In this document: one piece after another, positions 25,143 through 34,094 of the stretch
How positions within the stretch are numbered: the stretch's first letter is position 1
Layout of the letters: each line of letters begins with the position of its first letter
Assembly (NCBI RefSeq): GCF_018408705.1
Contig: NZ_AP023420.1
Span: 2,356,001-2,420,000, forward strand
Length of the DNA stretch: 64,000 nt
Direction of reading: 5' to 3'
Source of the DNA: Pusillibacter faecalis
GTDB taxonomy: Bacteria > Bacillota > Clostridia > Oscillospirales > Oscillospiraceae
Position numbers and translations under genes: made by a program
Notes under the pieces: generated by a model
Told to the model about the DNA's origin: nothing
The model's database searches: none
What the model saw: only the letters and a program-made list of their open reading frames with translations

Positions 25143-26305
25143 ATTCCTGCGGAACAAAAGAACGTCATCTGCCCGCTTCCTTGCACCTCTGTTCCCACTG
25201 CGCTGGGCTCACAGTGGGCGGACCGCCCTGTGGAAGACTTTTTTCCGTTATCGGGAAGGTTGCCCTTTTCAGATAAACAGCCCTACCTCTTCCGAACAAT
25301 TGGTTTATTCTTCGGAAGAGGTAGGGCTATTTTCGGCAAAGCCCCGCTATATCAAGGACTGGCTCCTCCCTTATTTTTGATTGATGCCATTTACAAAATA
25401 CAAGTAGAACAAAATTGAAGTGCTACAAAATGTGTGGTCGATGTGATTCGTCCCTCTGGTGTCACTAGTACTTTCCTGGTGCCATTCACGAAAACATCTT
25501 CTACCTGACAATGGAATCAAGTCCTTCTAATGTGCGATAGATGTGTACGCGTTATAAAACGCGATGTAGGAAGTAATTCCAAGCTTAGAATTTGCTTATG
25601 AAATATATACCCTATCTGGCAGGATTTCCCCTTTTTAAAGGTAGTAAGGAAAGCATTGCAACGACGTTGTCATGTGTGTGGACTTGCTGAATGGGAGAAG
25701 GACTGTATGATAAAGCAGCTGCCTGAAACGATGAGAGGGAGCCTCGGTCACTGTGAAAATGAGTGTTGGAGTTCCCTGTGACCAAGCCGTCTTGAAAGTG
25801 GAAGTGATGAGTTAGGGCGTTTTTAGACATGTTTGTATGCGGCGATTTTGCGTGGAAACAAGGCTGAGATCACCCAGACATTATCAATAGAGTTCTCCCA
25901 GCCTGTGACCATAATATCGCTGCCCCGGATTTGATTGGCCCTATCGCTAGTAGAACATACCATTTCATTTTTGCCTTATGGAGTTTCATATAGTCCTGCC
26001 TTGCGGCGTTGCAGACACTGGCCGGCTCCATCTCTTTTATCCGTCTGGCTATTCTGCGTGGACTTGCGGCCACGCTGGACGGAAGGGTGTGCATATCCTT
26101 TTGAAACCAGTAACTGACAGCACTCAAATGCCTCGTGGGATAGACCACAGTCTCCCGCCGATTTTCAAGCCATACGTTGTTCTATTGCTCTGGAGAATAC
26201 AGCTTGTTTGCGGAACGGAAACTCTGCTTTTCCATTACGCAACCTGGAGCTCAATTCTACCTCTGGTGGTGACAAATACGCATTCAGAAGAGGCGGGACT
26301 GGTAC
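25143..26305. other. Gene-poor AT-rich stretch after tRNA-Lys
   Basis: About 1.15 kb without a gene I can support. Short frames exist on both strands (for example 25870-26148 on the - strand), but none has a convincing ribosome site and family signature together. Base composition is lower in GC than either flank. Probably degraded mobile DNA. Confidence 0.5.
25279..25328. repeat. 18-bp perfect inverted repeat
   Basis: AGCCCTACCTCTTCCGAA (25279-25296) and its exact reverse complement (25311-25328), 14-base spacer, then ATTTT. It could be an orphan terminator or a mobile-element end; no gene abuts it. Confidence 0.7.
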
Positions 26306-27187
26306 TTAATTGAGATCCTCCTGATTTTTGGCACAAAGCGCACGCTGACGCCGACTTTTGCAACATAGACGCTCCTCCATGAACTTTTGATGCGAGATGT
26401 CGATGACCATACCGGTGAGAAGCATGTTCCCTTGCTGTTCAGACAAGGAGCCATTCATCAGCAACCATACGATCCCACCATCGGGCCGAACCACACGGTA
26501 TTCCAGGCTGACGGTTTGCTCCCTCTGTTCTACAGCTTTGCGCAGCCGTTGCTCAATCCAAGGGATATCCGCTGGATGGACCAGTTGGATCGTCCTGTTG
26601 TTGAATTCATTGCGCAACTTTTCTCTCGTGAAGCCATGTAGAGCATAATAGTGATCGTTTGCATAAATTAAGGTGAAATCCCGATCCATTCTGGCACGGA
26701 AAATTCCACCCATAGGACACTGGACGATGGATTCCAATTCAGCCTGCGCCTCCATTTGCCCAGTGATGTCCAAGCATAGGCTGACCAGAACTGATTCTCC
26801 ATTTGGCAAGACCGTCTGCACCCCGGTCTCTTTTATCCAGATGTAGCCTTTGTCTCTGCACAGCATCCGATAGGTTGTTGTATAACTGTTTCCGCTGAGA
26901 AGAGACTGTGTAATTTCAGACTGCAGGCTCTCCCGGTCCTCTGTCCGAATGCAGTTGATCATAGCTCCCTTCGTTGCAGTGATGAGATGTGCCCGACTTG
27001 GGTAATTCAGAAAAGACAGCATCCTGTCATCTATGTAATAGAGGGGGAAACCTGGGGTATTATAAGTGATCATAATACCACCAAACACACATTCGTCCAG
27101 CAAGTTCAGCATTGCTTTTTCTATACAACGCTCAAGACTCTCGTTCATGTCAGGATTATGATCAGAAAGGTGCAAAGAGACTGGCAT
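26306..27187 (-). CDS. Tandem PAS-domain protein without output domain
   Basis: 293 residues from the ATG at 27187 (AGGAG ten bases upstream). Two PAS/PAC modules, about 35-140 and 150-275: YYIDDRMLSFLNYPS and LIYANDHYYALHGF open them, and YRMLCRDKGYIWIKETG and LEYRVVRPDGGIVWLLMNG are typical PAC ends. There is no histidine kinase, GGDEF or EAL domain after them, so it is a sensor that must signal through a partner, or a truncated diguanylate cyclase-type protein. It lies 49 bases downstream of the Spo0A-domain gene on the same strand, probably one operon. Confidence 0.82.
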   Translation of the reverse strand: MPVSLHLSDHNPDMNESLERCIEKAMLNLLDECVFGGIMITYNTPGFPLYYIDDRMLSFLNYPSRAHLITATKGAMINCIRTEDRESLQSEITQSLLSGNSYTTTYRMLCRDKGYIWIKETGVQTVLPNGESVLVSLCLDITGQMEAQAELESIVQCPMGGIFRARMDRDFTLIYANDHYYALHGFTREKLRNEFNNRTIQLVHPADIPWIEQRLRKAVEQREQTVSLEYRVVRPDGGIVWLLMNGSLSEQQGNMLLTGMVIDISHQKFMEERLCCKSRRQRALCAKNQEDLN

Positions 27188-27236
27188 TTTTAAATCACTC
27201 CTCATTCTCACATAACCATCCTGTTTAGATATTGCT

Positions 27237-27701
27237 TTACATCGCCATTTTTTGAGATGGGACGTTTGAGGCGGCCTGCCGGAGTTTGGAAGTCAGAGCG
27301 TTCATCTCATCAAGAATCTCGTTGTATATCTGTGCACGATATGCTGATATAGTATCATATGAAAATTTTTCAGTCTGACGGGTTTCTTGCTTCCACCGCA
27401 GGAACAAGACCTTGAGTTCGTTGGAATTTCGAGTATTGATGGGGTCCAGATAATGCTCCACCGACTCCAGGTTCCCCCTGGTCAGGGCTTCCTCAAAAGC
27501 ATAGCGTATTGCACGCTCTACTTGCGAAGAATTCGCGCCATTCTGTTTGGCAATCTTTGCGTACAATGCACAGACTTTTCCGGAAAAATAGTAAGAATCT
27601 CTATCCATAAGCTCTAAGGCGTCGTGGATATATGTAAATCCTTTTGTACTAGCTGGGATTCCTGCACGCAACAGGATATCCACAATTTCATCTTGCATCA
27701 T
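27237..27701 (-). CDS. Stand-alone Spo0A C-terminal (DNA-binding) domain protein
   Basis: 154 residues. Nearly the whole protein aligns by eye with the effector domain of Spo0A: ILLRAGIPASTKGFTYIHDA at the start, LYAKIAKQNGANSSQVERA in the middle (recognition-helix region) and IRYAFEEALTRGN, which match Spo0A's GIPA-x-x-KGY, LYP-x-IAKK and SRVERAIRHAIEVAW-x-RGN. The phosphoryl-receiver domain is missing. It could bind 0A-box-like DNA without phosphorylation control, or compete with Spo0A. The following C-terminal 35 residues look helical. Confidence 0.82.
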   Translation of the reverse strand: MMQDEIVDILLRAGIPASTKGFTYIHDALELMDRDSYYFSGKVCALYAKIAKQNGANSSQVERAIRYAFEEALTRGNLESVEHYLDPINTRNSNELKVLFLRWKQETRQTEKFSYDTISAYRAQIYNEILDEMNALTSKLRQAASNVPSQKMAM

Positions 27702-27768
27702 AATCTAAAATATCCTTTCAATGATCAATTGCCCGCCGTGCCTGTATCAGGCTCCACACATTTCTGGG

Positions 27769-27797
27769 TTGACAGGAGAGGTCTTTTGCTTTAGTAT
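27769..27797 (+). promoter_or_regulatory. Promoter candidate for the XRE repressor gene
   Basis: TTGACA (27769-27774), 17 bases, TAGTAT (27792-27797), pointing toward the gene at 27988 and leaving a leader of about 180 bases. Confidence 0.5.
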
Positions 27798-27809
27798 TAT
27801 CGATATACT
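27793..27809. promoter_or_regulatory. Operator-like palindrome in divergent control region
   Basis: AGTATTATCGATATACT reads almost the same on both strands and overlaps the -10 at 27792-27797. It is a candidate binding site for the adjacent XRE repressor. Confidence 0.45.
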
Positions 27810-27987
27810 GAATATCCACCATTCGTGGTATGTGCGTCCGCGTATCACGAACAACGATGCTTAGCTTACAACAAATATCTTTGAAAGTCAACCGCTTTTT
27901 ACAAATTTCTTGTTAATCTTTTTTTGAGGGCAAGAGATTTGTAAGGCAGGAAATGAGGATTGCAGTGTCAAATAAGGAGGACCTCAT

Positions 27988-28725
27988 ATGAGCCTAGGAG
28001 ATAAATTGCGGCAGAGAAGACAGGAAATGGGCCTCACCAGGCCTCAACTGGCAGCTAAAATCTGCGTGACTCCGTCAGCGATTGCTAACTATGAAAACGG
28101 CATCAGCACCCCAAAGCCTGATATCTTAATTTCTTTGATTAATGTGTTGGAAGTGGATGCCAACTATATTTACTCTGATTATCTTGGCAACAATCGAATC
28201 AGCAAAATTTATGATCAAGCTCTAAGCACTGAAGAGATTGATTCCATCAAAAAATATAGAGAGCTTTCCGAAGAGGGAAAGCGGCTTGTGCGGCTGATCG
28301 TTAATGAGGAATACACCCGAACAGTCGCCCGAAGCCGGATCACCTTTCCCTGCTATCTGCCCGGTGTACGTAAGCTTCATACCGGTTTTCTCATGCAAGA
28401 AAAATTGGGCAGCGTGCGTATCAAACAAAAGGAGTTGCCTGTTGGGACTGACTTCTGCTTTCAGATTCAGGTAGATCAATATCTGCCCGTTTTTCGGAAG
28501 TTTGATATTCTGGCTCTCCAGAAAAGGCGGGCGGGACACAATGAGATGGGGCTGTTCTATCTCAATGGTATTTACTATATCCGAACACTTTTCCAGGAGA
28601 AGGGAGAATGTCGTCTTCGGGCTCTAAATGTAATTGATGAGGATATTTTAGTGAAAGAAACGGATGAATTCCGTTGTATCGGCACGATTCTTGGCCAGGT
28701 AAATGGTGTTTTGGAGACTCCCTGA
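27988..28725 (+). CDS. XRE-family repressor with S24-like C-terminal domain
   Basis: 245 residues. N-terminal lambda-repressor-type HTH (about 1-62: LRQRRQEMGLTRPQLAAKI, TPSAIANYENG) and a C-terminal domain (about 120-240) reading like a LexA/CI peptidase fold (LPVGTDFCFQIQVD, FDILALQK, GIYYIRTL). The catalytic Ser of a working S24 peptidase is not evident at the usual MEP/GDSM position, so self-cleavage is doubtful. AAGGAGG lies seven bases before the ATG. A phage-type regulator that fits the decayed prophage around it. Confidence 0.83.
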   Translation: MSLGDKLRQRRQEMGLTRPQLAAKICVTPSAIANYENGISTPKPDILISLINVLEVDANYIYSDYLGNNRISKIYDQALSTEEIDSIKKYRELSEEGKRLVRLIVNEEYTRTVARSRITFPCYLPGVRKLHTGFLMQEKLGSVRIKQKELPVGTDFCFQIQVDQYLPVFRKFDILALQKRRAGHNEMGLFYLNGIYYIRTLFQEKGECRLRALNVIDEDILVKETDEFRCIGTILGQVNGVLETP

Positions 28726-28779
28726 ATGACCTGCCCAATCTGAACAGACGATTGCTCAGATGTGGTGGAGTGGTTTATG

Positions 28780-28818
28780 CCTGAAATCCTTGCACAGCAA
28801 GGATTTCAGGATTTTTTT
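28780..28818 (+). terminator. Terminator after XRE repressor
   Basis: 13-bp perfect stem CCTGAAATCCTTG (28780-28792) with 28798-28810, CACAG loop, then TTTTTTT. Confidence 0.9.
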
Positions 28819-30008
28819 ATATAGAGCACCCTGTGTCACCAACCGAACACAAACAGAACAAAACCAAAGCGCAAAATGCGTGGTTCGCGGGATTCAAGTC
28901 ACTTCTGATGGCCCCTTTTCCATTCGGACTGATTTAGGGCATAAGCCATTTCCTTTCGTCGAAATAACAAGAGGAGGCATATTTACAGATCACGATGCTC
29001 AGATCAAATGGAGTTTGCTTCATTCATAGAATAGACAGGATGAAAGTCATTGACCGGAATCTTTTTATCAGCTCCTTGATTTCTACAATGGAAGGTACAC
29101 GCTGCCACTCTTTACTCCTTCCCCCAAATATCTCATCATCAAGACTTCCAGTTTATCTTGATGACTTCCTTTGCCACCTTTTTCTGTTTCGACCAATGCA
29201 CCGTAGTATCTACTAAAGGTACCATCTATCATATTATCTTTGGAATCTGCCATTTTCTTCTGTAGGGGTCTGTTTGCGAGACAAGTAGGATTGAAATGGA
29301 ATACGATGCGATAGAAAGAGGCGTTCTCTTTGCCCTTTAGGGCTAAAAGAACACCTCTTTTTTGCGCTCAAATGCAGAACGGAGGGATTGCCGCAGGCTT
29401 TCATATCCGGCAGGGTCTATAACATTTGAGCGCAGAACATAAGCGCAGTTCTGAGCATTCCAACAGCAGAGAGACTGAGGCAGCTGTAAAACCGGTATTG
29501 ACCTGTTCTGCACCGTTCAAAAGTGAAGGGAGAGACGGATTTCTGACGTATAGGATCTCACATTGGCGGCAGAACGGGGATGTCGCCGTCCGCACTGTAG
29601 ATAATATCACCGATGCTCCGGGGATTGCTGAAGCCTGTCCGTTTTGCTTCCAGGAGCGGCATGAGGCTGTGATGGGATTGTGGGGCTGAATAACATGTAT
29701 CAATGAACCAAGATCGTGAACCGGTCATGGAGGCAAATGCCGGTATCTGAAAATAAATTTTGAATCGTGTACGAAACCGTGCGAATCCATAAGTCTGGTC
29801 CACGATTTGTAGGGCGCGCTTCAAAATCGGAGGAGTGAGGTATCGGATATTGCGACGGACATCAATGTCAGAGGTGAAGCAGGCGGAAGGGCCGGTGCAG
29901 CCGCCAACTCGGAGGCTATTTAAAATACTTTTGCAGAGATCAGCGTTGTAGTTGGTAGCATCGGCAGCACATCTCAGGTTGAAGTTCACATCATAGCTGC
30001 GGGAGCGG
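28819..30008. other. Decayed DNA without supportable genes
   Basis: About 1.2 kb with many stops in all frames and low GC. A terminator-like hairpin is at 29315-29362. Frames at 29426-29689 (+) and 29558-30052 (-) overlap and neither has family-level support. Around 29850-30080 a + frame shows collagen/tail-fibre-like Gly/Ala-rich text interrupted by stops. Confidence 0.5.
29315..29362 (+). terminator. Imperfect terminator hairpin
   Basis: AAGAGGCGTTCT...GCCCT pairs imperfectly with AGGGC...AGAACACCTCTT, followed by TTTTTT. No intact gene precedes it. Confidence 0.55.
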
Positions 30009-30674
30009 ATGGATGTGCTGGGGCCAATGGAAACTTGCTTTATGCCTCTCACCTATTTGCTAATCGAGGTGGTTGGTTCTCCCGGAGGCGGATCAAGCGG
30101 GAAAACAAGGAGTGGCAATAACACAGATGCATACAGCGGCATCAGCTTCCGCCCCGGTCAGAATGAGCTGGCGGAGGCGGACTTGCGGTCCACCACCGTA
30201 GGCTGTTACCCGGACCAGGCCAACGGTTTCGGTCTGCTGGACACCGGCACCGGTTCCATGGAGAAGGTCCAGATCACGGTCGGCAAGCTGAGGAGTGCCG
30301 TGAACCAGGTTCGGGAAGTCGGCGGTACCACACTGACGGCATATGTCCACATCTGCGGCAAGGTTCATGAAGTATTTGGCGGCACGCTGGGCGAGTTGTA
30401 AGAAAAGAGCCGTCCATCCGGGCGGCGAAGATTGACACAAAGCGGCGCATTTGACTGAATAAAGCTGCCTCGTAAGAGGTCCCTGGGTACTGCTACAGTG
30501 GCGAACGACCTTGCCCATGGGGAGCAAGGCTAATGGGACACGGGCGCTGGAGGGGAGTTTTGCGGCTCCTGGGGTGTTTACTTATAGTCCTTTGGGTTTA
30601 CATATCTCCAAAAGCGTGCTGACCACAAGAGAAGGCGCCGTAACGGTCGGCTTTACTGCTCTGGGTGCTTGAGG
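30009..30674 (+). pseudogene. Phage virion-protein remnants
   Basis: An open stretch to 30401 carries a plausible phage structural segment (GISFRPGQNELAEADL, VGCYPDQANGFGLLDTGTG, AYVHICGKVHEVFGGTL), but its 5' end is not in frame with a good start. Downstream, at about 30460-30674, two more fragments appear in different frames (TATVANDLAHGEQG, then ANGTRALEGSFAAPGVFTY). Together they look like one or two tail or structural genes broken by frameshifts. Identification as phage-derived is an inference from style and from the holin/endolysin-like genes that follow. Confidence 0.45.
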
Positions 30675-30776
30675 GCTAGCCGGCCCCTTCATGCTAGACA
30701 CCCGGGCCGCTTTTATCAAGGACGACAGAGCGACTTTTGCACTGTACGGAAAGGAGAAGCATATGGCGCCTTTCTA

Positions 30777-31004
30777 ATGCTGGCCGTGAAGAGTAGCGTA
30801 TCCATCGTGCTGACAGGGGGATTTGCCGATCTCTCCGTGACCGTTTATGTGACTATGGAGCAATTCCTCACGGCATTCGTGTTGGTAATTCCGTTCTATT
30901 TTGGCGCTCGGACAGAGAAGCGTATGAACGAGTCCAACGTCACAAAGGGATCGCATATCAAGACGGTTTTCCAGATTTGGGTTCTTTACAAAAGGATTGG
31001 ATGA
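30777..31004 (+). pseudogene. Holin-like membrane protein remnant
   Basis: A short hydrophobic protein, two membrane segments (VSIVLTGGFADLSVTVYV and FLTAFVLVIPFYFG) ending in a charged tail, 290 bases upstream of the amidase. An AAGGAG site followed by ATG lies at about 30750-30764 but runs into a TAA after four codons, so the true start is frame-shifted from the hydrophobic part. Position before an endolysin suggests a broken holin. Confidence 0.45.
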
Positions 31005-31293
31005 TAAAAAAATTTTCATGATCTTTGTGCGTCCTGAGTATGATCCAGTTGACAAGAAGAGCTGGACAGTATCGGTTAAAATAGGTGATATAGAATCTCC
31101 AGGCAAAGGATAGGGAAACGTTAGCAGCGTGAAAAGAAGCCGTGGAGATGACCCGATACGCACCTGAAGTTCACAGACGGAAAACGGTGAACCTGAATAT
31201 TGCGTGGCGGAATATCATGATAGGGGGGAGTCCCCAGTCAATGAACCGATTTTGTTATAGGGAAGCACAGAGCATAAGGAGAGTGAGACGCCT

Positions 31294-32028
31294 GTGAGTG
31301 AAATGAAAAAGGTCTGTCTGGACCCGGGGCATGATGCCGGAAATCTGGCCAACAAGAGTCCGGATGGGACCTATTATGAGCATGAATTTTGCCTGGATAT
31401 GGGTAAACGTATTCAAGCGCTCTTAGAGCGTCATGGCGTGGCTGTGACCATGACCCGGACTGACGGCAAGGAGGTCAGTCTGGCAAAACGATGTGAGATT
31501 GCTAACGGGATTCCAGGTCTGAATCTGTTTGTCAGCCTTCACAGCAATGCTGCAGGGAGCGGCGGCTGGTCCTCTGCCTCCGGATGGAGCGAGTATATTT
31601 ATGGTCCAGGAGGCGACCGTGAAAAGGCAGCCCAGGATATTTTGGCAGCAGTGAAGGCGGCAGGAATTACCGTGCGCTCCACCCCCATTGTATACGATCC
31701 TGGCCTGTATGTTCTTAAGCATACAGTGGCTCCTGCCGTATTGCTGGAACAGGGGTTCCACACCAATCAGGGGGATGTGGCGAACCTCAAGGATGCCGCG
31801 TACCGCCGGAGACTGGCGGAAGCAGAGGCAAAGGGGATTTTGACTTATCTGGGAATCCCGTGGAAGGAGGACACTGCAAATACGGATTTTGAAAGAGCTA
31901 TCCAATGGGTGCGGGAAAACGGTATTATGTTAGGAAATACAGATGGTGACATGATGCTTGACCAGCCTGTTACCCGAAAACAGTTTGCCGTCATGCTGTA
32001 TCGCTATCACGAGAAATTCGGCAGGTGA
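31294..32028 (+). CDS. N-acetylmuramoyl-L-alanine amidase (endolysin-type) with SLH-like tail
   Basis: 244 residues. Amidase_3 domain (about 5-185): CLDPGHDAG (Zn His), YYEHEFCLDMG (Zn Glu), LFVSLHSNAAG (Zn His) and VLLEQGFHTNQGD (catalytic Glu). The last 45 residues (AIQWVRENGIMLGNTDGD...TRKQFAVMLYRY) form one S-layer-homology-like repeat for wall anchoring. No signal peptide, consistent with a phage endolysin released by a holin. GTG at 31294 or ATG at 31303 may be the start. It appears intact although the upstream phage genes are broken. Confidence 0.88.
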   Translation: MSEMKKVCLDPGHDAGNLANKSPDGTYYEHEFCLDMGKRIQALLERHGVAVTMTRTDGKEVSLAKRCEIANGIPGLNLFVSLHSNAAGSGGWSSASGWSEYIYGPGGDREKAAQDILAAVKAAGITVRSTPIVYDPGLYVLKHTVAPAVLLEQGFHTNQGDVANLKDAAYRRRLAEAEAKGILTYLGIPWKEDTANTDFERAIQWVRENGIMLGNTDGDMMLDQPVTRKQFAVMLYRYHEKFGR

Positions 32029-32362
32029 GCAAGCTGCCCTTTGGAAACGGTCAACAGATGACCCGCATGAGCTTGAGGCCGGCTGGACATTTTGTCCAGC
32101 CGGCCTGATATTGCGCCAGACGGCGCGTATAGACAAAAAGGTAAGAGGAAGCTGACCCACTGTCATGCGCTATGCGCGGCTGCACCGTAAAGAATATCCG
32201 GCACCAATGCGGGAAGCCGTAGCCGAGGTTGGCAGTATTGGGCTTTCGCTGTGGCTGGTGGATGCCGAAAAAATCCTTTCAGCTGTTTTTGTGATTTGGT
32301 CACAGAAAGCGGACGCATAACGGGGTATACTACATCAAAACAAAAGAAAGGGGTCAAGCAAT
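32029..32362. other. Gap between amidase and trxA
   Basis: A 13-bp GC-rich hairpin at 32076-32106 without a T-run, and a TATACT -10-like box at 32326-32331 in front of trxA without a clear -35. Nothing else is seen. Confidence 0.5.
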
Positions 32363-32686
32363 ATGACAACTCAGAATATAAACAAGGAACAATTTGAAAA
32401 GGAGATTCAGGGCCGCAGGCCTGTTCTGGTGGAGTTCTGGGCCCCCTGGTGTGTTTACTGCCGGCGTTTGGGTCCAGCTTATGACCAAATTGGACAACAG
32501 CGTGGAAGCGAACTGGCTGTTGTCAAGATTAACATTGACGAAGAGCCGGATATTGCAAGCCGGGAGGGTGTGGAAGTGGTGCCGACTCTAGTACTGTATC
32601 AGGAGGGAAAGACTCTGGGGACGCTGGTAGCTCCGGAATCTAAAGCGGCGATTGATGTGTTCCTGCAGGAACATTTGGGACAGTAA
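32363..32686 (+). CDS. trxA: Thioredoxin
   Basis: 107-residue dithiol reductant. Active site WCVYC (Trp29, Cys30, Cys33) instead of the textbook WCGPC, cis-Pro in VVPTLVLY, and normal thioredoxin length. AAAGGGG lies nine bases before the ATG. It is followed by its reductase eight bases downstream, so it is an electron-donor pair. The VY dipeptide should alter redox potential relative to GP; this is an inference. Confidence 0.94.
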   Translation: MTTQNINKEQFEKEIQGRRPVLVEFWAPWCVYCRRLGPAYDQIGQQRGSELAVVKINIDEEPDIASREGVEVVPTLVLYQEGKTLGTLVAPESKAAIDVFLQEHLGQ

Positions 32687-32693
32687 GGGCCGG

Positions 32694-33635
32694 ATGATGG
32701 GGCGGATTTATGACGTGGTGATCGTCGGCGGTGGACCAGGCGGGTATACAGCTGCTCTCTATGCAGCCAGAGCGGGACTTGATACCTTAGTACTGGAAAA
32801 GCTGTCCGCAGGGGGACAGATGGCACTGAGCGAGCAGATTGACAATTACCCCGGCTTTGAAGAGGGCATTGATGGCTTTACTCTGGGCGAGCGGATGCGG
32901 CGAGGAGCGGAAAAATTTGGCGCGCAGACAAAGATTGCAGAGGTCCTCGGCGCATCGCTCGGCGGTCGGGTGAAAGAACTTGAGACCAGCGAGGGACGGT
33001 ATCTTGCCCGGACCGTTGTGATTGCGACCGGCGCGACTGCCAGACCTCTTGGCGCCGCAGGAGAAGCTGATCTGGTTGGCCGGGGCATCCACTACTGCGC
33101 AGCGTGTGATGGAATGGCCTACCGGGGAAAGACGGTGGCCGTTGTTGGCGGCGGTAACTCTGCGGCTGCCGATGCCCTGCAGCTCTCCCGAATTGCGAAA
33201 AAGGTGATTTTGATCCACCGCAGGGATCATCTGCGGGCCACCAAGATTTATCATGAGCCGTTGATGAATGCCGCCAATGTGGAATTCCGTTGGAATTGTG
33301 TTGTTTCAGAGTTGCTGCATGGAGACCGGCTCACCGGCCTGCGTCTGCAGGATGTTCACACAGGTGCGGAGACAGAACTCCTTTGTGATGGGGCGTTTAT
33401 CAGTGTCGGCAGAATACCAGCCACAGGACTGTTTCAAGAGGAACTAAATCTGAATGATGCGGGCTATCTCCAGGCGGACGAGTCTACCCGGACGAACCTG
33501 CGCGGCGTGTTTGCGGTGGGTGATGTCCGGGCAAAAGCCCTACACCAGATTGTGACCGCTGTTGCCGACGGGGCCGTTGCGATTCACTACGCGGAGGAGG
33601 TGCTTGCAGAGGATTCACGGCCTGAAAGTTTATGA
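32694..33635 (+). CDS. trxB: Thioredoxin reductase
   Basis: NADPH- (or ferredoxin/flavin-) linked FAD enzyme that reduces thioredoxin. 313 residues. FAD motif VIVGGGPGGYTAA near the N-terminus, redox pair in YCAACDG (Cys135, Cys138), pyridine-nucleotide motif VVGGGNSAAADA, followed by IHRRDHLRA (basic residues compatible with NADPH), and the closing GVFAVGDVR. Adjacent ATGs at 32694 and 32697 are possible starts. Cotranscribed with trxA. Confidence 0.94.
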   Translation: MMGRIYDVVIVGGGPGGYTAALYAARAGLDTLVLEKLSAGGQMALSEQIDNYPGFEEGIDGFTLGERMRRGAEKFGAQTKIAEVLGASLGGRVKELETSEGRYLARTVVIATGATARPLGAAGEADLVGRGIHYCAACDGMAYRGKTVAVVGGGNSAAADALQLSRIAKKVILIHRRDHLRATKIYHEPLMNAANVEFRWNCVVSELLHGDRLTGLRLQDVHTGAETELLCDGAFISVGRIPATGLFQEELNLNDAGYLQADESTRTNLRGVFAVGDVRAKALHQIVTAVADGAVAIHYAEEVLAEDSRPESL

Positions 33636-33796
33636 GTCTTTTTTGAAAATGCAGATGCGGGTATTCCTCAATAGACCGTTCTCTTGGTGACACAGACAGA
33701 GGCTGCCCTGCTGCCGAGCCAGAAAACCGCCACCTGCTGGTAACGAGAAATGCTGGCGAGCAACATGGCCGAGCAATTGAGAGCACGGCACAAAAG

Positions 33797-33829
33797 AGTC
33801 CTGGGGAGATTGGCCTCCCCAGGACTTTT
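33797..33829 (+). terminator. Terminator downstream of trxA-trxB
   Basis: 12-bp perfect stem AGTCCTGGGGAG (33797-33808) with 33815-33826, then TTTT. Confidence 0.8.
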
Positions 33830-33975
33830 CTTGTTGGCGAGTCCATGCTAGAGCCCGAAAGCGCTGGAAGGCGAACGGTGTGCAAAGAGCCCGAAAGGGA
33901 GCTGTGTTATAGAGGGACTTCTACAAAAAGACTGAACATTTTTCCGATTTGCTGAAAGACTATTTGAAATTGTTG

Positions 33976-34008
33976 GCCCCTGAGGTGATCAAGCACCTTG
34001 GGGGCTTT
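33976..34008. terminator. Hairpin before the LysR gene end
   Basis: 12-bp stem GCCCCTGAGGTG with CACCTTGGGGGC (two wobbles) and TTT after it; could also act on the - strand for the LysR transcript. Confidence 0.5.
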
Positions 34009-34094
34009 CGGCGTTTTATGGGACTGGTTCTGATCAAATGGTGCTTGGGGGTATGTATCGAGGCGTCAGAAGAAAAAGAGTCAGCACCGGCCGC

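Larger units (their letters stand above)
33636..34094. other. Gap between trxB and LysR gene
   Basis: Two terminator-like hairpins (33797-33829 and 33976-34008) and no supportable gene. The 64-codon frame at 33949-34143 lies across the second hairpin and lacks features. Confidence 0.5.

Noticed and set aside
25870..26148. 92-codon - frame in the island
   Set aside because: Has some ordered protein-like text but no ribosome site and no recognised family.
29558..30052. 164-codon - frame in the decayed region
   Set aside because: Overlaps a + stretch with phage-like fragments; neither start nor motifs support it.
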